From Syntrophaceae bacterium (GTDB taxonomy: Bacteria; Desulfobacterota; Desulfomonilia; Desulfomonilales; Desulfomonilaceae), in the NCBI GenBank assembly GCA_014874425.1, contig JACWAG010000207.1, positions 1 through 19,579 of the forward strand: a DNA stretch of 19,579 bases, in the 5' to 3' direction. The notes under the pieces were generated by a model. That model ran no database searches and had not been told where the DNA came from. It saw only the letters and a list, made by a program, of their open reading frames with translations. Numbering within the stretch: the stretch's first letter is position 1; each line of letters starts with the position of its first letter. Below are positions 1 through 7,409 of the stretch, in pieces. The translations under genes and the position numbers were made by a program.

Positions 1-646
1 GACTAAGCTTAATTCTACCGGCCAGCCGAGAATCGGAATTCAGGGCGTGACAGAGGGCCACGACGGTTGCGGGGCTAACCGACACATTAATGGGGGATGG
101 CTCGTTCAAACACGTTTTGTGACACAAGCCTCCTGCCCACGGGGAGAATATTGTGTCATTGCTAGCTGAAAAGCCCTTTCCGCACATCGGGCAATTGTCG
201 AACGCCGGCTGATAGCCCAATAACGCGAGGAGACGAATTTCCTGAACCAGGAACTCAATAGAACTTCGGGACGACTTATCCAGGCTCTCAAGAATTTTCT
301 CGAGGAGATCGAAGACATTAGAATCCGCCTGGCCTTCAGGCAGGAGCCCCGATGAGAGTTCCAGAAAATAGGACGCCCTGGCCAGTAATTCCATGTTTTC
401 CCTTATCCTGAGGAACCCTCTTACCATGTGAGCTTCATCAATCCAGACCATAGCGTCCTTGCGCCTGGATCTAATGACGATATCTACCAAACAGAAAGGT
501 TCAAGATGCCCCCCGAATCTGACTCGACTTTTTCTCGAGTTCTTGGCCACACCTGTAAGCCATCCTTTGTCACGAGAAAGGAATATGACGATTTCGTCCG
601 CTTCACCTCGATCCATTTTCTTCATTATTATTGATCTTGTTGTCAT
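1..646 (-). CDS. recO: DNA repair protein RecO, C-terminus beyond window
   Basis: RecO loads RecA in the RecF pathway, with RecR, and anneals ssDNA in the cytoplasm. The frame stays open from an ATG at 646 to the window edge, giving 215 codons; the usual length is about 240-250, so only the C-terminal tail is missing. The N-terminal OB-fold signature is visible (GEADEIVIFLSRDKGWL at 14-30, then the basic AKNSRKSRVRFGG run at 34-46). A zinc-finger-like cysteine set follows (C152, C155, C175, C179); the last pair is C-x3-C rather than the more common C-x2-C. The ATG at 646 is chosen because the alignable RecO N-terminus starts there, but no clear Shine-Dalgarno precedes it. It lies 66 bases downstream of the Hda-like gene on the same strand and is probably co-transcribed with it. 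Confidence 0.88.
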   Translation of the reverse strand, partial: MTTRSIIMKKMDRGEADEIVIFLSRDKGWLTGVAKNSRKSRVRFGGHLEPFCLVDIVIRSRRKDAMVWIDEAHMVRGFLRIRENMELLARASYFLELSSGLLPEGQADSNVFDLLEKILESLDKSSRSSIEFLVQEIRLLALLGYQPAFDNCPMCGKGFSASNDTIFSPWAGGLCHKTCLNEPSPINVSVSPATVVALCHALNSDSRLAGRIKLS

Positions 647-712
647 TGCGCCAAACAGGATAAGCTGAACCACAAACGGTAAATGGATTCTTTGTATAAG
701 GCTGCCACTGAG

Positions 713-1447
713 CTAAATTATTCCTTCCGCTTCGATTTGCTTTACAAGCCGCAAAGTGACGCGTCTGCGATCTTCCATGGAGACTCTATCAAGGATTTTC
801 AAAATTTCTTCGAGTCTTTTGAGGTTCCTAGATTTTCTAGAGAGCAAATAACTTATTACATCATGGGTCAAGCGTATTCCACGTTTTGTGGCCATCCTGT
901 CAAGAATCAAAATCCTGGCCGTATCATCCGGTGGTAACAGTTCCACTGACAAACCCGATATCATTCGGGATCTGAGGTGCGGATCATCTGAGAAGATTCT
1001 GTCAGGACCCACTGATGAGGAACAGACAAGATGCGCTCCGGTTGTGAGAAGCTTGTTCCAAATATTCCAGAGGTGTTTCGAATCAATGCCCGACACTTTG
1101 TCAACATCATCAATCAGTACAGCTCCATATTGAGTTAATTGCTCGTGATTCATACCCACTACTGATTCAAGTGTCGGACTACCATGCGCATTGTTTGTGA
1201 CTGGTACAAAAATGGATTTGGATCGGTGTTTCACTTTCTCGGACGTCAGAAATCCTTGTAAGGCTTTCAAAATGAGAGTTTTCCCTGAACCCGAAGGTCC
1301 ATGCAAAAACGCTGGGACCGATTCATTTAGCTCCGAAAGGAAAGTCGCCAGGAGCATTTGAATCGGATTGGCTATACCTGGATGACTAACTATATCCGAG
1401 AATGAACAATCATCCGGAGCGTAAAGTGGGAGGGCTATCTGCTTCAT
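713..1447 (-). CDS. hda: Hda-like DnaA-family AAA+ ATPase
   Basis: A 244-residue stand-alone DnaA-type AAA+ module with no DnaA DNA-binding domain. Visible are Walker A GPSGSGKT (50-57), Walker B AVLIDD (109-114), a sensor I serine cluster (143-145), the arginine-finger region DDPHLRSRM (154-162) and a sensor II region RKSRNLKRLEE (204-214). Residues 3-8 (QIALPL) match the beta-clamp-binding hexapeptide at the N-terminus of Hda, which in E. coli stimulates hydrolysis of DnaA-bound ATP after replication has begun. That motif, the size and the lack of a HTH domain favour Hda over a DnaA paralogue. Function in this lineage is inferred; other DnaA-like adaptors are possible. The start codon lies at the predicted transcription start of the upstream promoter, so the mRNA may be leaderless. 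Confidence 0.78.
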   Translation of the reverse strand: MKQIALPLYAPDDCSFSDIVSHPGIANPIQMLLATFLSELNESVPAFLHGPSGSGKTLILKALQGFLTSEKVKHRSKSIFVPVTNNAHGSPTLESVVGMNHEQLTQYGAVLIDDVDKVSGIDSKHLWNIWNKLLTTGAHLVCSSSVGPDRIFSDDPHLRSRMISGLSVELLPPDDTARILILDRMATKRGIRLTHDVISYLLSRKSRNLKRLEEILKILDRVSMEDRRRVTLRLVKQIEAEGII

Positions 1448-1453
1448 GTCCTC

Positions 1454-1482
1454 ATTGTACTGGTGTCCTTAATAATGATCAA
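1454..1482 (-). promoter_or_regulatory. Sigma70-type promoter for the hda-recO pair
   Basis: On the minus strand a TTGATC -35 box (1482-1477) and a TACAAT -10 box (1459-1454) are separated by exactly 17 bases. Standard spacing puts +1 at about 1447, the A of the hda-like start codon. Read by eye only; no transcript evidence. Confidence 0.55.
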
Positions 1483-1504
1483 CAAGGATTTTTAGCAAAA
1501 AAGC

Positions 1505-1533
1505 TTGACAGTTCGGACTGCCTCCATTAATCT
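1505..1533 (+). promoter_or_regulatory. Strong sigma70-type promoter for rho
   Basis: A perfect TTGACA -35 box (1505-1510), a 17-base spacer and a TAATCT -10 box (1528-1533) predict transcription from about 1540. That gives rho an untranslated leader of about 190 bases. The -35 box is only 22 bases from the -35 box of the opposite promoter, so the two are back to back. Confidence 0.65.
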
Positions 1534-1539
1534 TCGACA

Positions 1540-1729
1540 AGCTGCTATACGGCTGCTAATCTTCAGCCGCGCGAAACCATCCGAGGAATTCCAAAGCAAG
1601 GTTGGGGCACTACGTAAATCCATCGATTTCGTTTCCTGTTTAACCTGTCCTAGAATTGCTTCAAAAATTATAGATCCCAGTAATCATAATATATTAAATC
1701 CAGTTTGGAAAAATCGATCAGGAGAAGGC
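1540..1729 (+). promoter_or_regulatory. Long 5' leader of rho
   Basis: About 190 untranslated bases lie between the predicted start of transcription and rho. It contains a perfect 6-bp hairpin (CGGCTG 1550-1555 with CAGCCG 1564-1569, 8-base loop). It also has an 8-bp inverted repeat (ATCGATTT 1622-1629 with AAATCGAT 1711-1718) whose 3' arm ends two bases before the Shine-Dalgarno GGAGA (1721-1725). In E. coli, rho has a long leader in which Rho attenuates its own synthesis. A similar role here is inference, and the 8-bp repeat could arise by chance. Confidence 0.4.
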
Positions 1730-2983
1730 ATGGACGTTCAAGAATTGAAAGAAAAAAAGGTGAGTCAACTTCTGTCTATCGCTAATTCCCTCGAGATTGA
1801 GGGCGCTAGTAGCATGCGGAAGCAAGAGTTGATCTTTGCGATCCTACAGGCTCATCAACAACAGGAAAAGGAACAGCCGATTCGGGGCGAAGGAGTTCTG
1901 GAGACTTTACCCGACGGATTTGGGTTCCTCAGAGCGCCTGACTACAATTACCTGCCGGGGCCGGATGACATCTATGTCTCACCGAGTCAAATAAGACGTT
2001 TTAATCTTAGAACCGGTGATACCGTCGCTGGGTATATCCGGCCACCAAAGGACACAGAGCGCTATTTCGCTTTGCTAAAAGTCGAACAAATAAATGGTGA
2101 AGACCCTGAAAGAGTGCGAGACAAGATCCTGTTCGACAACCTGACGCCTCTGTACCCTGACGAGAAGTTGAAGCTTGAGATTGGACCGACTCAATATTCC
2201 ATGCGGATCATGGACTTGGTAGCGCCCATTGGTAAAGGCCAACGCGCTCTTATCGTTTCTCCACCAAAGGCAGGAAAAACTGTTTTGCTTCAGCAGATAG
2301 CCAACAGCCTCACTGTGAATCATCCTGATGTTTACCTGATCGTGCTTTTGATAGATGAACGTCCCGAAGAAGTTACGGACATGCAGCGTTCAGTCAGAGG
2401 GGAAGTGATCTCATCAACTTTTGATGAACCGGCGCAACGCCATGTCCAGGTCGCGGACATGGTAATCGAAAAGGCCAAACGATTGGTGGAGCACAAAAGG
2501 GATGTCGTCATACTGCTTGATAGTATCACCCGTTTAGCCCGCGCTCACAACACTGTTGTGCCACCGAGTGGGAAAATCCTCTCCGGAGGTGTTGATTCAA
2601 ACGCGCTTCACAGGCCCAAGAGGTTCTTCGGGGCTGCGAGAAACATCGAAGAAGGTGGAAGTTTGACGATAATCGCTACAGCGCTTATCGATACCGGAAG
2701 CAAGATGGATGAAGTCATATATGAAGAATTCAAAGGAACTGGAAATATGGAAAGCCATCTTGACAGACGTCTCTTGGAACGACGCATATTCCCATGTATC
2801 GACATCAATCGTTCCGGTACCCGAAAGGAAGAGTTACTGCTTAATCCTCAAGATTTACAGAGAATATGGCTGCTTCGAAAGCTTCTGGCCGATATGAACT
2901 CAGTGGATGCTATGGAATTTCTTTTGGACAAAATTATGCAGACAGATTCAAACAGAGAGTTTCTGCAAGTCATGAACAAGTAG
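1730..2983 (+). CDS. rho: Transcription termination factor Rho
   Basis: Hexameric RNA-dependent ATPase/translocase that ends untranslated transcripts. The product is 417 residues, close to E. coli Rho (419). It has the N-terminal helical domain (1-45), the RNA-binding cold-shock-like domain (GEGVLETLPDGFGFLR from 53, DDIYVSPSQIRRFNLRTGD at 79-97), Walker A PPKAGKTV (178-185), Walker B DVVILLD (258-264), the secondary-channel loops around SGGVDSNALHRPKRFFG (285-301) and the conserved EEFKGTGNMES segment (332-342). The ATG at 1730 is chosen because it has GGAGA five bases upstream and matches the family N-terminus. The in-frame extension to 1505 starts inside the promoter -35 box. No convincing intrinsic terminator follows it. 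Confidence 0.97.
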   Translation: MDVQELKEKKVSQLLSIANSLEIEGASSMRKQELIFAILQAHQQQEKEQPIRGEGVLETLPDGFGFLRAPDYNYLPGPDDIYVSPSQIRRFNLRTGDTVAGYIRPPKDTERYFALLKVEQINGEDPERVRDKILFDNLTPLYPDEKLKLEIGPTQYSMRIMDLVAPIGKGQRALIVSPPKAGKTVLLQQIANSLTVNHPDVYLIVLLIDERPEEVTDMQRSVRGEVISSTFDEPAQRHVQVADMVIEKAKRLVEHKRDVVILLDSITRLARAHNTVVPPSGKILSGGVDSNALHRPKRFFGAARNIEEGGSLTIIATALIDTGSKMDEVIYEEFKGTGNMESHLDRRLLERRIFPCIDINRSGTRKEELLLNPQDLQRIWLLRKLLADMNSVDAMEFLLDKIMQTDSNREFLQVMNK

Positions 2984-3079
2984 TTTGAGGTGGCGGCATG
3001 GTGTTTTGTTTTTAACAAAGAGCGAGTTAGATCTATCGGCTTCTAGTTCACATGATCAAACTGAATGTTGTTGCACTGC

Positions 3080-3107
3080 TTGAACTTGTATCTGTTAAAA
3101 TTATGAT
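3080..3107 (+). promoter_or_regulatory. Candidate promoter for rpmE-DUF1385-prfA
   Basis: TTGAAC (3080-3085), a 16-base spacer and TATGAT (3102-3107) lie within the 192-base gap between rho and rpmE. This would start transcription near 3114, with a leader of about 60 bases. Readthrough from rho is also possible, as no terminator is seen between the genes. Confidence 0.5.
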
Positions 3108-3175
3108 TTATCTTTTAATCGCAGGGTCATAGTGGTAAGTTATTTTGTTCAAGACCTAATTCCTGGAGGATAAAT

Positions 3176-3487
3176 ATGAAAAAGGGGATCCATCCCGAAT
3201 ATAAAGAATCTGTTTTCCGCTGCGCCTGTGGAGCTGAAGTAGCTACACGGTCATTGCAGGAGGAGTATCGTCTGGAGATTTGTTCTTCATGTCATCCTTT
3301 CTTCACTGGAAAACAGAAGCTCATAGATAGCGCTGGACGCGTTGAAAGATTTTTAAAGAAGTATGGTGACCAGGCCATCGCTACTGGTAAGAAGCCAGCC
3401 AAAACAAAAAAGAAAGCCGAGCCGGCTATAAAGGCGGTTCCAAAAGCGAGGAAGGAGTCCCCAAAGGCGACTTCTCAGGATAAATAG
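3176..3487 (+). CDS. rpmE: Ribosomal protein bL31, zinc-binding type, basic tail
   Basis: bL31 sits at the central protuberance of the 50S subunit and bridges to the 30S head. The first 68 or so residues match the family: MKKGIHPEYK start, a zinc ribbon with C16, C18, C37 and C40, then HPFFTGKQKL (41-50). All four cysteines are present, so this is the zinc-bearing C+ form rather than the zinc-independent paralogue made in zinc shortage. From about residue 72 there is a tail of about 30 residues rich in Lys, Ala and Pro, making the protein 103 residues against the usual 66-90; basic tails occur in some bacteria. A GGAGGA Shine-Dalgarno lies seven bases upstream of the ATG. Next to rho and ahead of prfA, as in many bacteria. 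Confidence 0.95.
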   Translation: MKKGIHPEYKESVFRCACGAEVATRSLQEEYRLEICSSCHPFFTGKQKLIDSAGRVERFLKKYGDQAIATGKKPAKTKKKAEPAIKAVPKARKESPKATSQDK

Positions 3488-3571
3488 TTGTTGAATGCAT
3501 ACTCGGCGCCGTTGGCGTAAATTGGTTGTTTTGCACGGGAGCCAATAGTCGCTTCCAATGAGCGGGGGCTC

Positions 3572-4540
3572 ATGATCTTAAATAATGATTCAAGCTCCAG
3601 TGTGGGCCTTGTAAAGGTCGGGGGACAGGCGGTAATTGAGGGCATAATGATGCGCGCCCCTAAAACTTTCACCGTAGTCGTCCGGAGACCTGATGGCCAG
3701 CTATCAGTTAGGGAGGATCGATGGTACTCTCCGATGGAAAAGTGGCCATTGCTTAAAAAGCCATTTTTACGCGGTTGCGTAGTGCTTTACGAAGCCCTCT
3801 TCAATGGTATCCAGGCTTTGACCTATTCAGCGCAGGAAGCGCTGGGAGAAGAAGAGGAAAAGCTCAGTCCACTGGCGCTAGCCGGTACCATTGGCTTTGC
3901 GCTCGGTGGGGCGATCTTGCTGTTCGTTGTGGTTCCACACTTGGCGACTCTAGGGATAGGGGCCCTTGCTGGGGCTGATCTGGGTGTCCGTAATGTTTGG
4001 TTCCATGTAATCGACGGTATAATCAAGGTCAGTATTTTCGTGGGATATATCGGATTGATTTCGATGCTAAAGGAAATTAGACGAGTTTTTCAGTACCACG
4101 GAGCTGAGCACAAATCGATTCATGCTTACGAAAGAGGGGATGAACTCACAGTAGAGAACGCGAAGAAATATCCGACACTGCATGCCCGCTGTGGGACGGC
4201 CTTTATATTGCTGGTCCTCATGCTCAGTATTTTATTGTTCACTATTGTGTTCCCATTCGTGCCGAAAGACCTTTTTGGCAATAGGATTGTTACCAATGTT
4301 TTCTTCATCTTGGTCAAAATTGCTTTATTGCCGCCAATAGCGGGAATTTCTTACGAACTGATAAGACTGGCGGATAAAAGTCAAAACGCGGTTCTCTTAT
4401 TCATATTGTCGCCTGGCCTATGGTTACAGAAACTTACTACTCGTGAACCTTCGGATGATCAGCTTGAAGTTGCCATAGTGGCGCTGAAAAGAACTTTGCA
4501 AAAAGAGGAAGAGTGGGCTGAAATAAAAAACGCCCTTTAA
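3572..4540 (+). CDS. DUF1385 family integral membrane protein
   Basis: A 322-residue protein of uncharacterised family DUF1385, known for sitting between rho/rpmE and prfA in several phyla. Signature motifs are GGQAVIEGIMMRAP (17-30), YHGAEHKSIHAYE (175-187) and H-x2-RCGTAF (204-211). A small N-terminal domain (1-90) and an acidic linker (91-98) precede about four hydrophobic segments (approximately 101-125, 143-167, 209-230, 238-262). The C-terminal DDQLEVAIVALK segment (295-306) is also typical. The conserved His, Glu and Cys residues suggest metal binding or catalysis, but no function is established. It is nine bases from prfA, so certainly in the same transcript. A purine-rich GCGGGGG stretch before the ATG at 3572 may serve as the ribosome site. 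Confidence 0.85.
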   Translation: MILNNDSSSSVGLVKVGGQAVIEGIMMRAPKTFTVVVRRPDGQLSVREDRWYSPMEKWPLLKKPFLRGCVVLYEALFNGIQALTYSAQEALGEEEEKLSPLALAGTIGFALGGAILLFVVVPHLATLGIGALAGADLGVRNVWFHVIDGIIKVSIFVGYIGLISMLKEIRRVFQYHGAEHKSIHAYERGDELTVENAKKYPTLHARCGTAFILLVLMLSILLFTIVFPFVPKDLFGNRIVTNVFFILVKIALLPPIAGISYELIRLADKSQNAVLLFILSPGLWLQKLTTREPSDDQLEVAIVALKRTLQKEEEWAEIKNAL

Positions 4541-4549
4541 GAAGAATAC

Positions 4550-5629
4550 ATGCAAGTTTTGGCCAAACTGGAAGAATTGAATCGCAGGTATGAGGAACTC
4601 GATTACGAACTCGCTCGACCTGAAATTGTCTCAGACCTGGTATCACTCAAGAAGTTTTCCAAAGAACAGTCTCAGTTGAGTGATATAATATCGGCTTACA
4701 AGAAGCTCAGTGGCGTTATCCATGAAATTGCGGAACTCGAGAAAATAATATCTGACGGCGAAGACCCTGAACTGGTTGGAATGGCTCGTGAAGATCTCCT
4801 CGGCCTAACGGAGCGTCGGGCCCAACTCGAAAGTGAAATCAAACTACTTTTGGTCCCTCGTGACCCCAATGATGAAAAGAACATTTTCCTGGAGATTAGG
4901 GCTGGGACGGGCGGCGAAGAGGCTGCTTTGTTTGCGGCTGATTTGTTTCGCGCTTATTGCCGTTACGCTGAATCAAGAAAATGGAAAGTCGAGATGATGT
5001 CGGTCTCAAACAGCGGATCAGGTGGGATCAAGGAAGTCATTGCTCTGGTTTATGGTCAAGGGGCCTTTTCGAGACTAAAGTACGAGAGAGGTGTCCACAG
5101 GGTCCAGCGTGTGCCGCTGACTGAATCTCAGGGACGCATCCATACTTCCGCTGTAACAGTCGCTGTATTGCCTGAAGCAGATGACGTCGAAGTAAGCATC
5201 GATCCAAAAGATCTTAAGATTGACGTTTATCGTTCATCGGGTCCTGGGGGACAGAGCGTAAACACCACAGACTCAGCGGTTAGAGTCACCCATTTGCCGA
5301 CCAACATAGTTGTTACTTGTCAGGACGAGAAGTCTCAGCACAAAAATAAGGCCAAAGCGATAAAAATTCTTCAAGCCAGACTTCTTGACAAGATGGAAGA
5401 GGAACGTGACTCCGAAATAAGCAAGGAACGAAAAAGCCAGGTAGGTTCAGGCGACCGTTCTGAAAGAATCAGGACATACAATTTCCCTCAGAATCGCGTT
5501 TCCGACCATAGAGTCGGTTTGACCCTCTACCGTCTCGAAGAGATCATGGAAGGAAAGTTAGATGACCTTATTGATCCTCTGATTATTCATTTCCAAACTC
5601 AAGCCATGAAAGACACTTTCACCAACTGA
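4550..5629 (+). CDS. prfA: Peptide chain release factor 1
   Basis: RF1 reads UAA and UAG stop codons and releases the peptide from the ribosome. The 359 residues match the usual 355-360. Visible are the coiled-coil domain 1, EIRAGTGGEEAALFA (115-129), the stop-codon tripeptide in its PxT form as PLT (189-191, within VPLTESQGRIHTSA), and the catalytic loop SSGPGGQSVNTTDS (229-242) with GGQ at 233-235. The PxT form, rather than the SPF of RF2, separates it from prfB. PLT is less usual than PAT or PVT. The methyltransferase gene prmC, which often follows prfA and modifies the GGQ glutamine, is not present here. The Shine-Dalgarno is weak (AAGAAG), consistent with translational coupling to the DUF1385 gene. 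Confidence 0.97.
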   Translation: MQVLAKLEELNRRYEELDYELARPEIVSDLVSLKKFSKEQSQLSDIISAYKKLSGVIHEIAELEKIISDGEDPELVGMAREDLLGLTERRAQLESEIKLLLVPRDPNDEKNIFLEIRAGTGGEEAALFAADLFRAYCRYAESRKWKVEMMSVSNSGSGGIKEVIALVYGQGAFSRLKYERGVHRVQRVPLTESQGRIHTSAVTVAVLPEADDVEVSIDPKDLKIDVYRSSGPGGQSVNTTDSAVRVTHLPTNIVVTCQDEKSQHKNKAKAIKILQARLLDKMEEERDSEISKERKSQVGSGDRSERIRTYNFPQNRVSDHRVGLTLYRLEEIMEGKLDDLIDPLIIHFQTQAMKDTFTN

Positions 5630-5685
5630 TCCGCACGGACATTGACTCCACAATCAAATTCACGCATTTTTACCGTAATAAATTC

Positions 5686-5714
5686 TTGACACAAGCATGG
5701 CGATTCATTAGTGT
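5686..5714 (+). promoter_or_regulatory. Candidate promoter of the rnf operon
   Basis: A perfect TTGACA (5686-5691) is followed after 17 bases by TAGTGT (5709-5714), which keeps the three most conserved -10 positions (T, A, final T). An alternative TG-C-TATATA extended -10 lies at 5719-5727. Either gives a leader of about 170-190 bases before rnfC. That leader contains an inverted repeat ATGGAT/ATCCAT (5798-5803 with 5818-5823), but no riboswitch class I can recognise. The whole gap 5630-5907 holds no credible gene. Confidence 0.42.
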
Positions 5715-5907
5715 AAAATGCTATATAAATTGCTCATATGGAAAGCTAACTGCCTACCGGGAGCTTTTATCACAACCTCGTAATCAAGAAAAATAGCATG
5801 GATGACGCTCTTCCGGAATCCATCCGAAAGTCGGCGCAAAGTTAGATTTTTAACTATGCGTCGAACGTGGATATTGGGTTCTGGCAAAGTGTAAAGCAAG
5901 AGGAAAT

Positions 5908-7230
5908 ATGGCTGGAACAACATTCGCTAAAGGCGGGATTCATCCCGAGGAACACAAGGAGTTAACAGAACACTTGGCAATTGAAGAAATGCCGCCTCCC
6001 AGTCAGGTGGTATTGCCATTGTCAATGCACTTTGGAGCTATCGCTCAACCGGTGGTCAAAAAGAAACAGGAAGTCCAAGAAGGCGAGGTAATAGCTGTAG
6101 TCGAGAAGGCTCTTGGCGCTTCGATTCACAGTAGCGTAACTGGAGTTGTAAAAGCTATCGAGCCGAGGCCTCATCCGACCATGGTGAGGTGTGACGCGAT
6201 AATTATAGATCGTGATCTGTCGGCGCCGCCACGTCAATATTCGACTGAGGACTGGAAAAAGTTAAGCCGTGAGCAGCTACTCGCGAGAATAAAGGACGCT
6301 GGGATTGTCGGCATGGGAGGAGCGGGCTTCCCGACCCATGTCAAACTGTCACCGCCACCAAACGCCAAAGTGGACACGCTGGTGCTAAATGGAGCTGAAT
6401 GTGAGCCGTATTTAACCACGGACCACAGGTTGATGCTTGAATATCCGGAGAAGGTTATTGAAGGGGCAAGAATTATTCTCAGGGTCTTGGGCATCAAACA
6501 GTGTGTGATCGGCATCGAGTTGAACAAGGCTGATGCGATAAATGTCATGAACAAGGCTGCGGCTCAGTCTTCTGAAAAGGATGATACTGTAGTTCGCGTT
6601 CAAGGGATGCAGGTCAAATACCCCCAAGGTTCAGAAAAGCAGTTGATTTACTCTCTCACCAAGAGATCAGTTCCTGGGGGCGGGCTCCCGTTCGACGTCG
6701 GTGTCATAGTTCAAAACATATCGACAACCATGGCGATATTCGAAGCGGTTGCGATGCAAAAGCCTCTATATGAGAAGGTGGCTACGTTTTCCGGGAGAGC
6801 TTTGAACAGGCAGGCGAACTTGAAGGTGAAGGTCGGGACGCTTCTTTCAGATGTTGTCGAATATCTCGGCGGAACGAAGGACTTGGTAAAGATAGTTTCT
6901 GGCGGCCCTATGATGGGGTTTGCAATTTCTTCTATTGACATTCCGGTTACCAAGACCACGTCAGGTGTTCTTTTTCTGAACAGTTCCGAGACAGACCTCG
7001 GAGAATTTGGTCCATGTATTCATTGCGGTTGGTGCATGGAAGCCTGTCCGATGGGGCTGAGCCCCAAGGAAGTCGGTCTCTATGTCGAGGCCGGCAGAGG
7101 CCACTTGACTGAAAAATTCGGTATTTTTGATTGTTTTGAGTGTGGTTGCTGTGCTTACGTCTGTCCCGCCAAACGGCCTCTCGTGCAGTTTGCAAGACTA
7201 GCGAAAATAGCGATCAAAAAACGAGGGTGA
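5908..7230 (+). CDS. rnfC: Rnf complex subunit RnfC (NADH-binding Fe-S protein)
   Basis: Membrane-peripheral cytoplasmic subunit that exchanges electrons with NAD+/NADH through FMN, in the ferredoxin:NAD+ oxidoreductase. The order is the barrel-sandwich N-domain starting KGGIHPEEHK (8-17), the flavin/NADH-binding fold with the glycine-rich GIVGMGGAGFPTHVKL segment and NGAECEPYLTTDHRLM, a SLBB-like stretch, then two ferredoxin motifs: C370-C373-C376-C380 and C409-C412-C415-C419, each C-x2-C-x2-C-x3-C-P. At 440 residues it is the short form, lacking the long Ala/Lys-rich C-terminal repeats of gammaproteobacterial RnfC. AGAGGA precedes the ATG. It is the first gene of the C-D-G-E-A-B order typical of anaerobes. 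Confidence 0.95.
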   Translation: MAGTTFAKGGIHPEEHKELTEHLAIEEMPPPSQVVLPLSMHFGAIAQPVVKKKQEVQEGEVIAVVEKALGASIHSSVTGVVKAIEPRPHPTMVRCDAIIIDRDLSAPPRQYSTEDWKKLSREQLLARIKDAGIVGMGGAGFPTHVKLSPPPNAKVDTLVLNGAECEPYLTTDHRLMLEYPEKVIEGARIILRVLGIKQCVIGIELNKADAINVMNKAAAQSSEKDDTVVRVQGMQVKYPQGSEKQLIYSLTKRSVPGGGLPFDVGVIVQNISTTMAIFEAVAMQKPLYEKVATFSGRALNRQANLKVKVGTLLSDVVEYLGGTKDLVKIVSGGPMMGFAISSIDIPVTKTTSGVLFLNSSETDLGEFGPCIHCGWCMEACPMGLSPKEVGLYVEAGRGHLTEKFGIFDCFECGCCAYVCPAKRPLVQFARLAKIAIKKRG

Positions 7231-7409
7231 ATTTTGGGACCGATGGTCCGGAACACTTAGCTCATTTCCTTTTCTGTTGTGAAACCTGAAGGAGTGCAGT
7301 GTTTCGGAGATAAAGGTTTGTTAATTATTCTACAATTGGTCAACATATTGACTCAAACCCATAACTTACAAGGGAGGATGGGAAAATCGAAACACTAGAT
7401 TCTAGAAAC
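7231..7409 (+). other. 179-base gap between rnfC and rnfD
   Basis: Unusually long for the inside of an otherwise tight operon (other gaps are 1-57 bases). It begins with a perfect hairpin GGACC-GAT-GGTCC (7237-7249) just after the rnfC stop, without a following T-run, so not a standard terminator. GGGAGG (7372-7377) is 32 bases from the rnfD ATG, too far to act simply. An ATG at 7378 opens only a five-codon frame. No convincing promoter was found. Confidence 0.35.

Noticed and set aside
647..715. tRNA-like stretch on the minus strand (TAGCTCAGTGG followed by GGTTCA)
   Set aside because: The D-arm lacks its complementary GAGC, the T-arm does not close, and no 7-bp acceptor stem is found.
1505..1729. 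In-frame extension of rho by 75 codons from a TTG
   Set aside because: The TTG is part of the TTGACA -35 box, no ribosome site precedes it, and the family N-terminus begins at 1730 with GGAGA upstream.
5642..5670. Second TTGACT box upstream of rnfC as a promoter
   Set aside because: No acceptable -10 hexamer at 16-18 bases; the TTGACA at 5686 is better.
5708..5923. 71-codon minus-strand frame in the prfA-rnfC gap
   Set aside because: Overlaps the rnfC start and candidate promoter, has no ribosome site and resembles no family I know.
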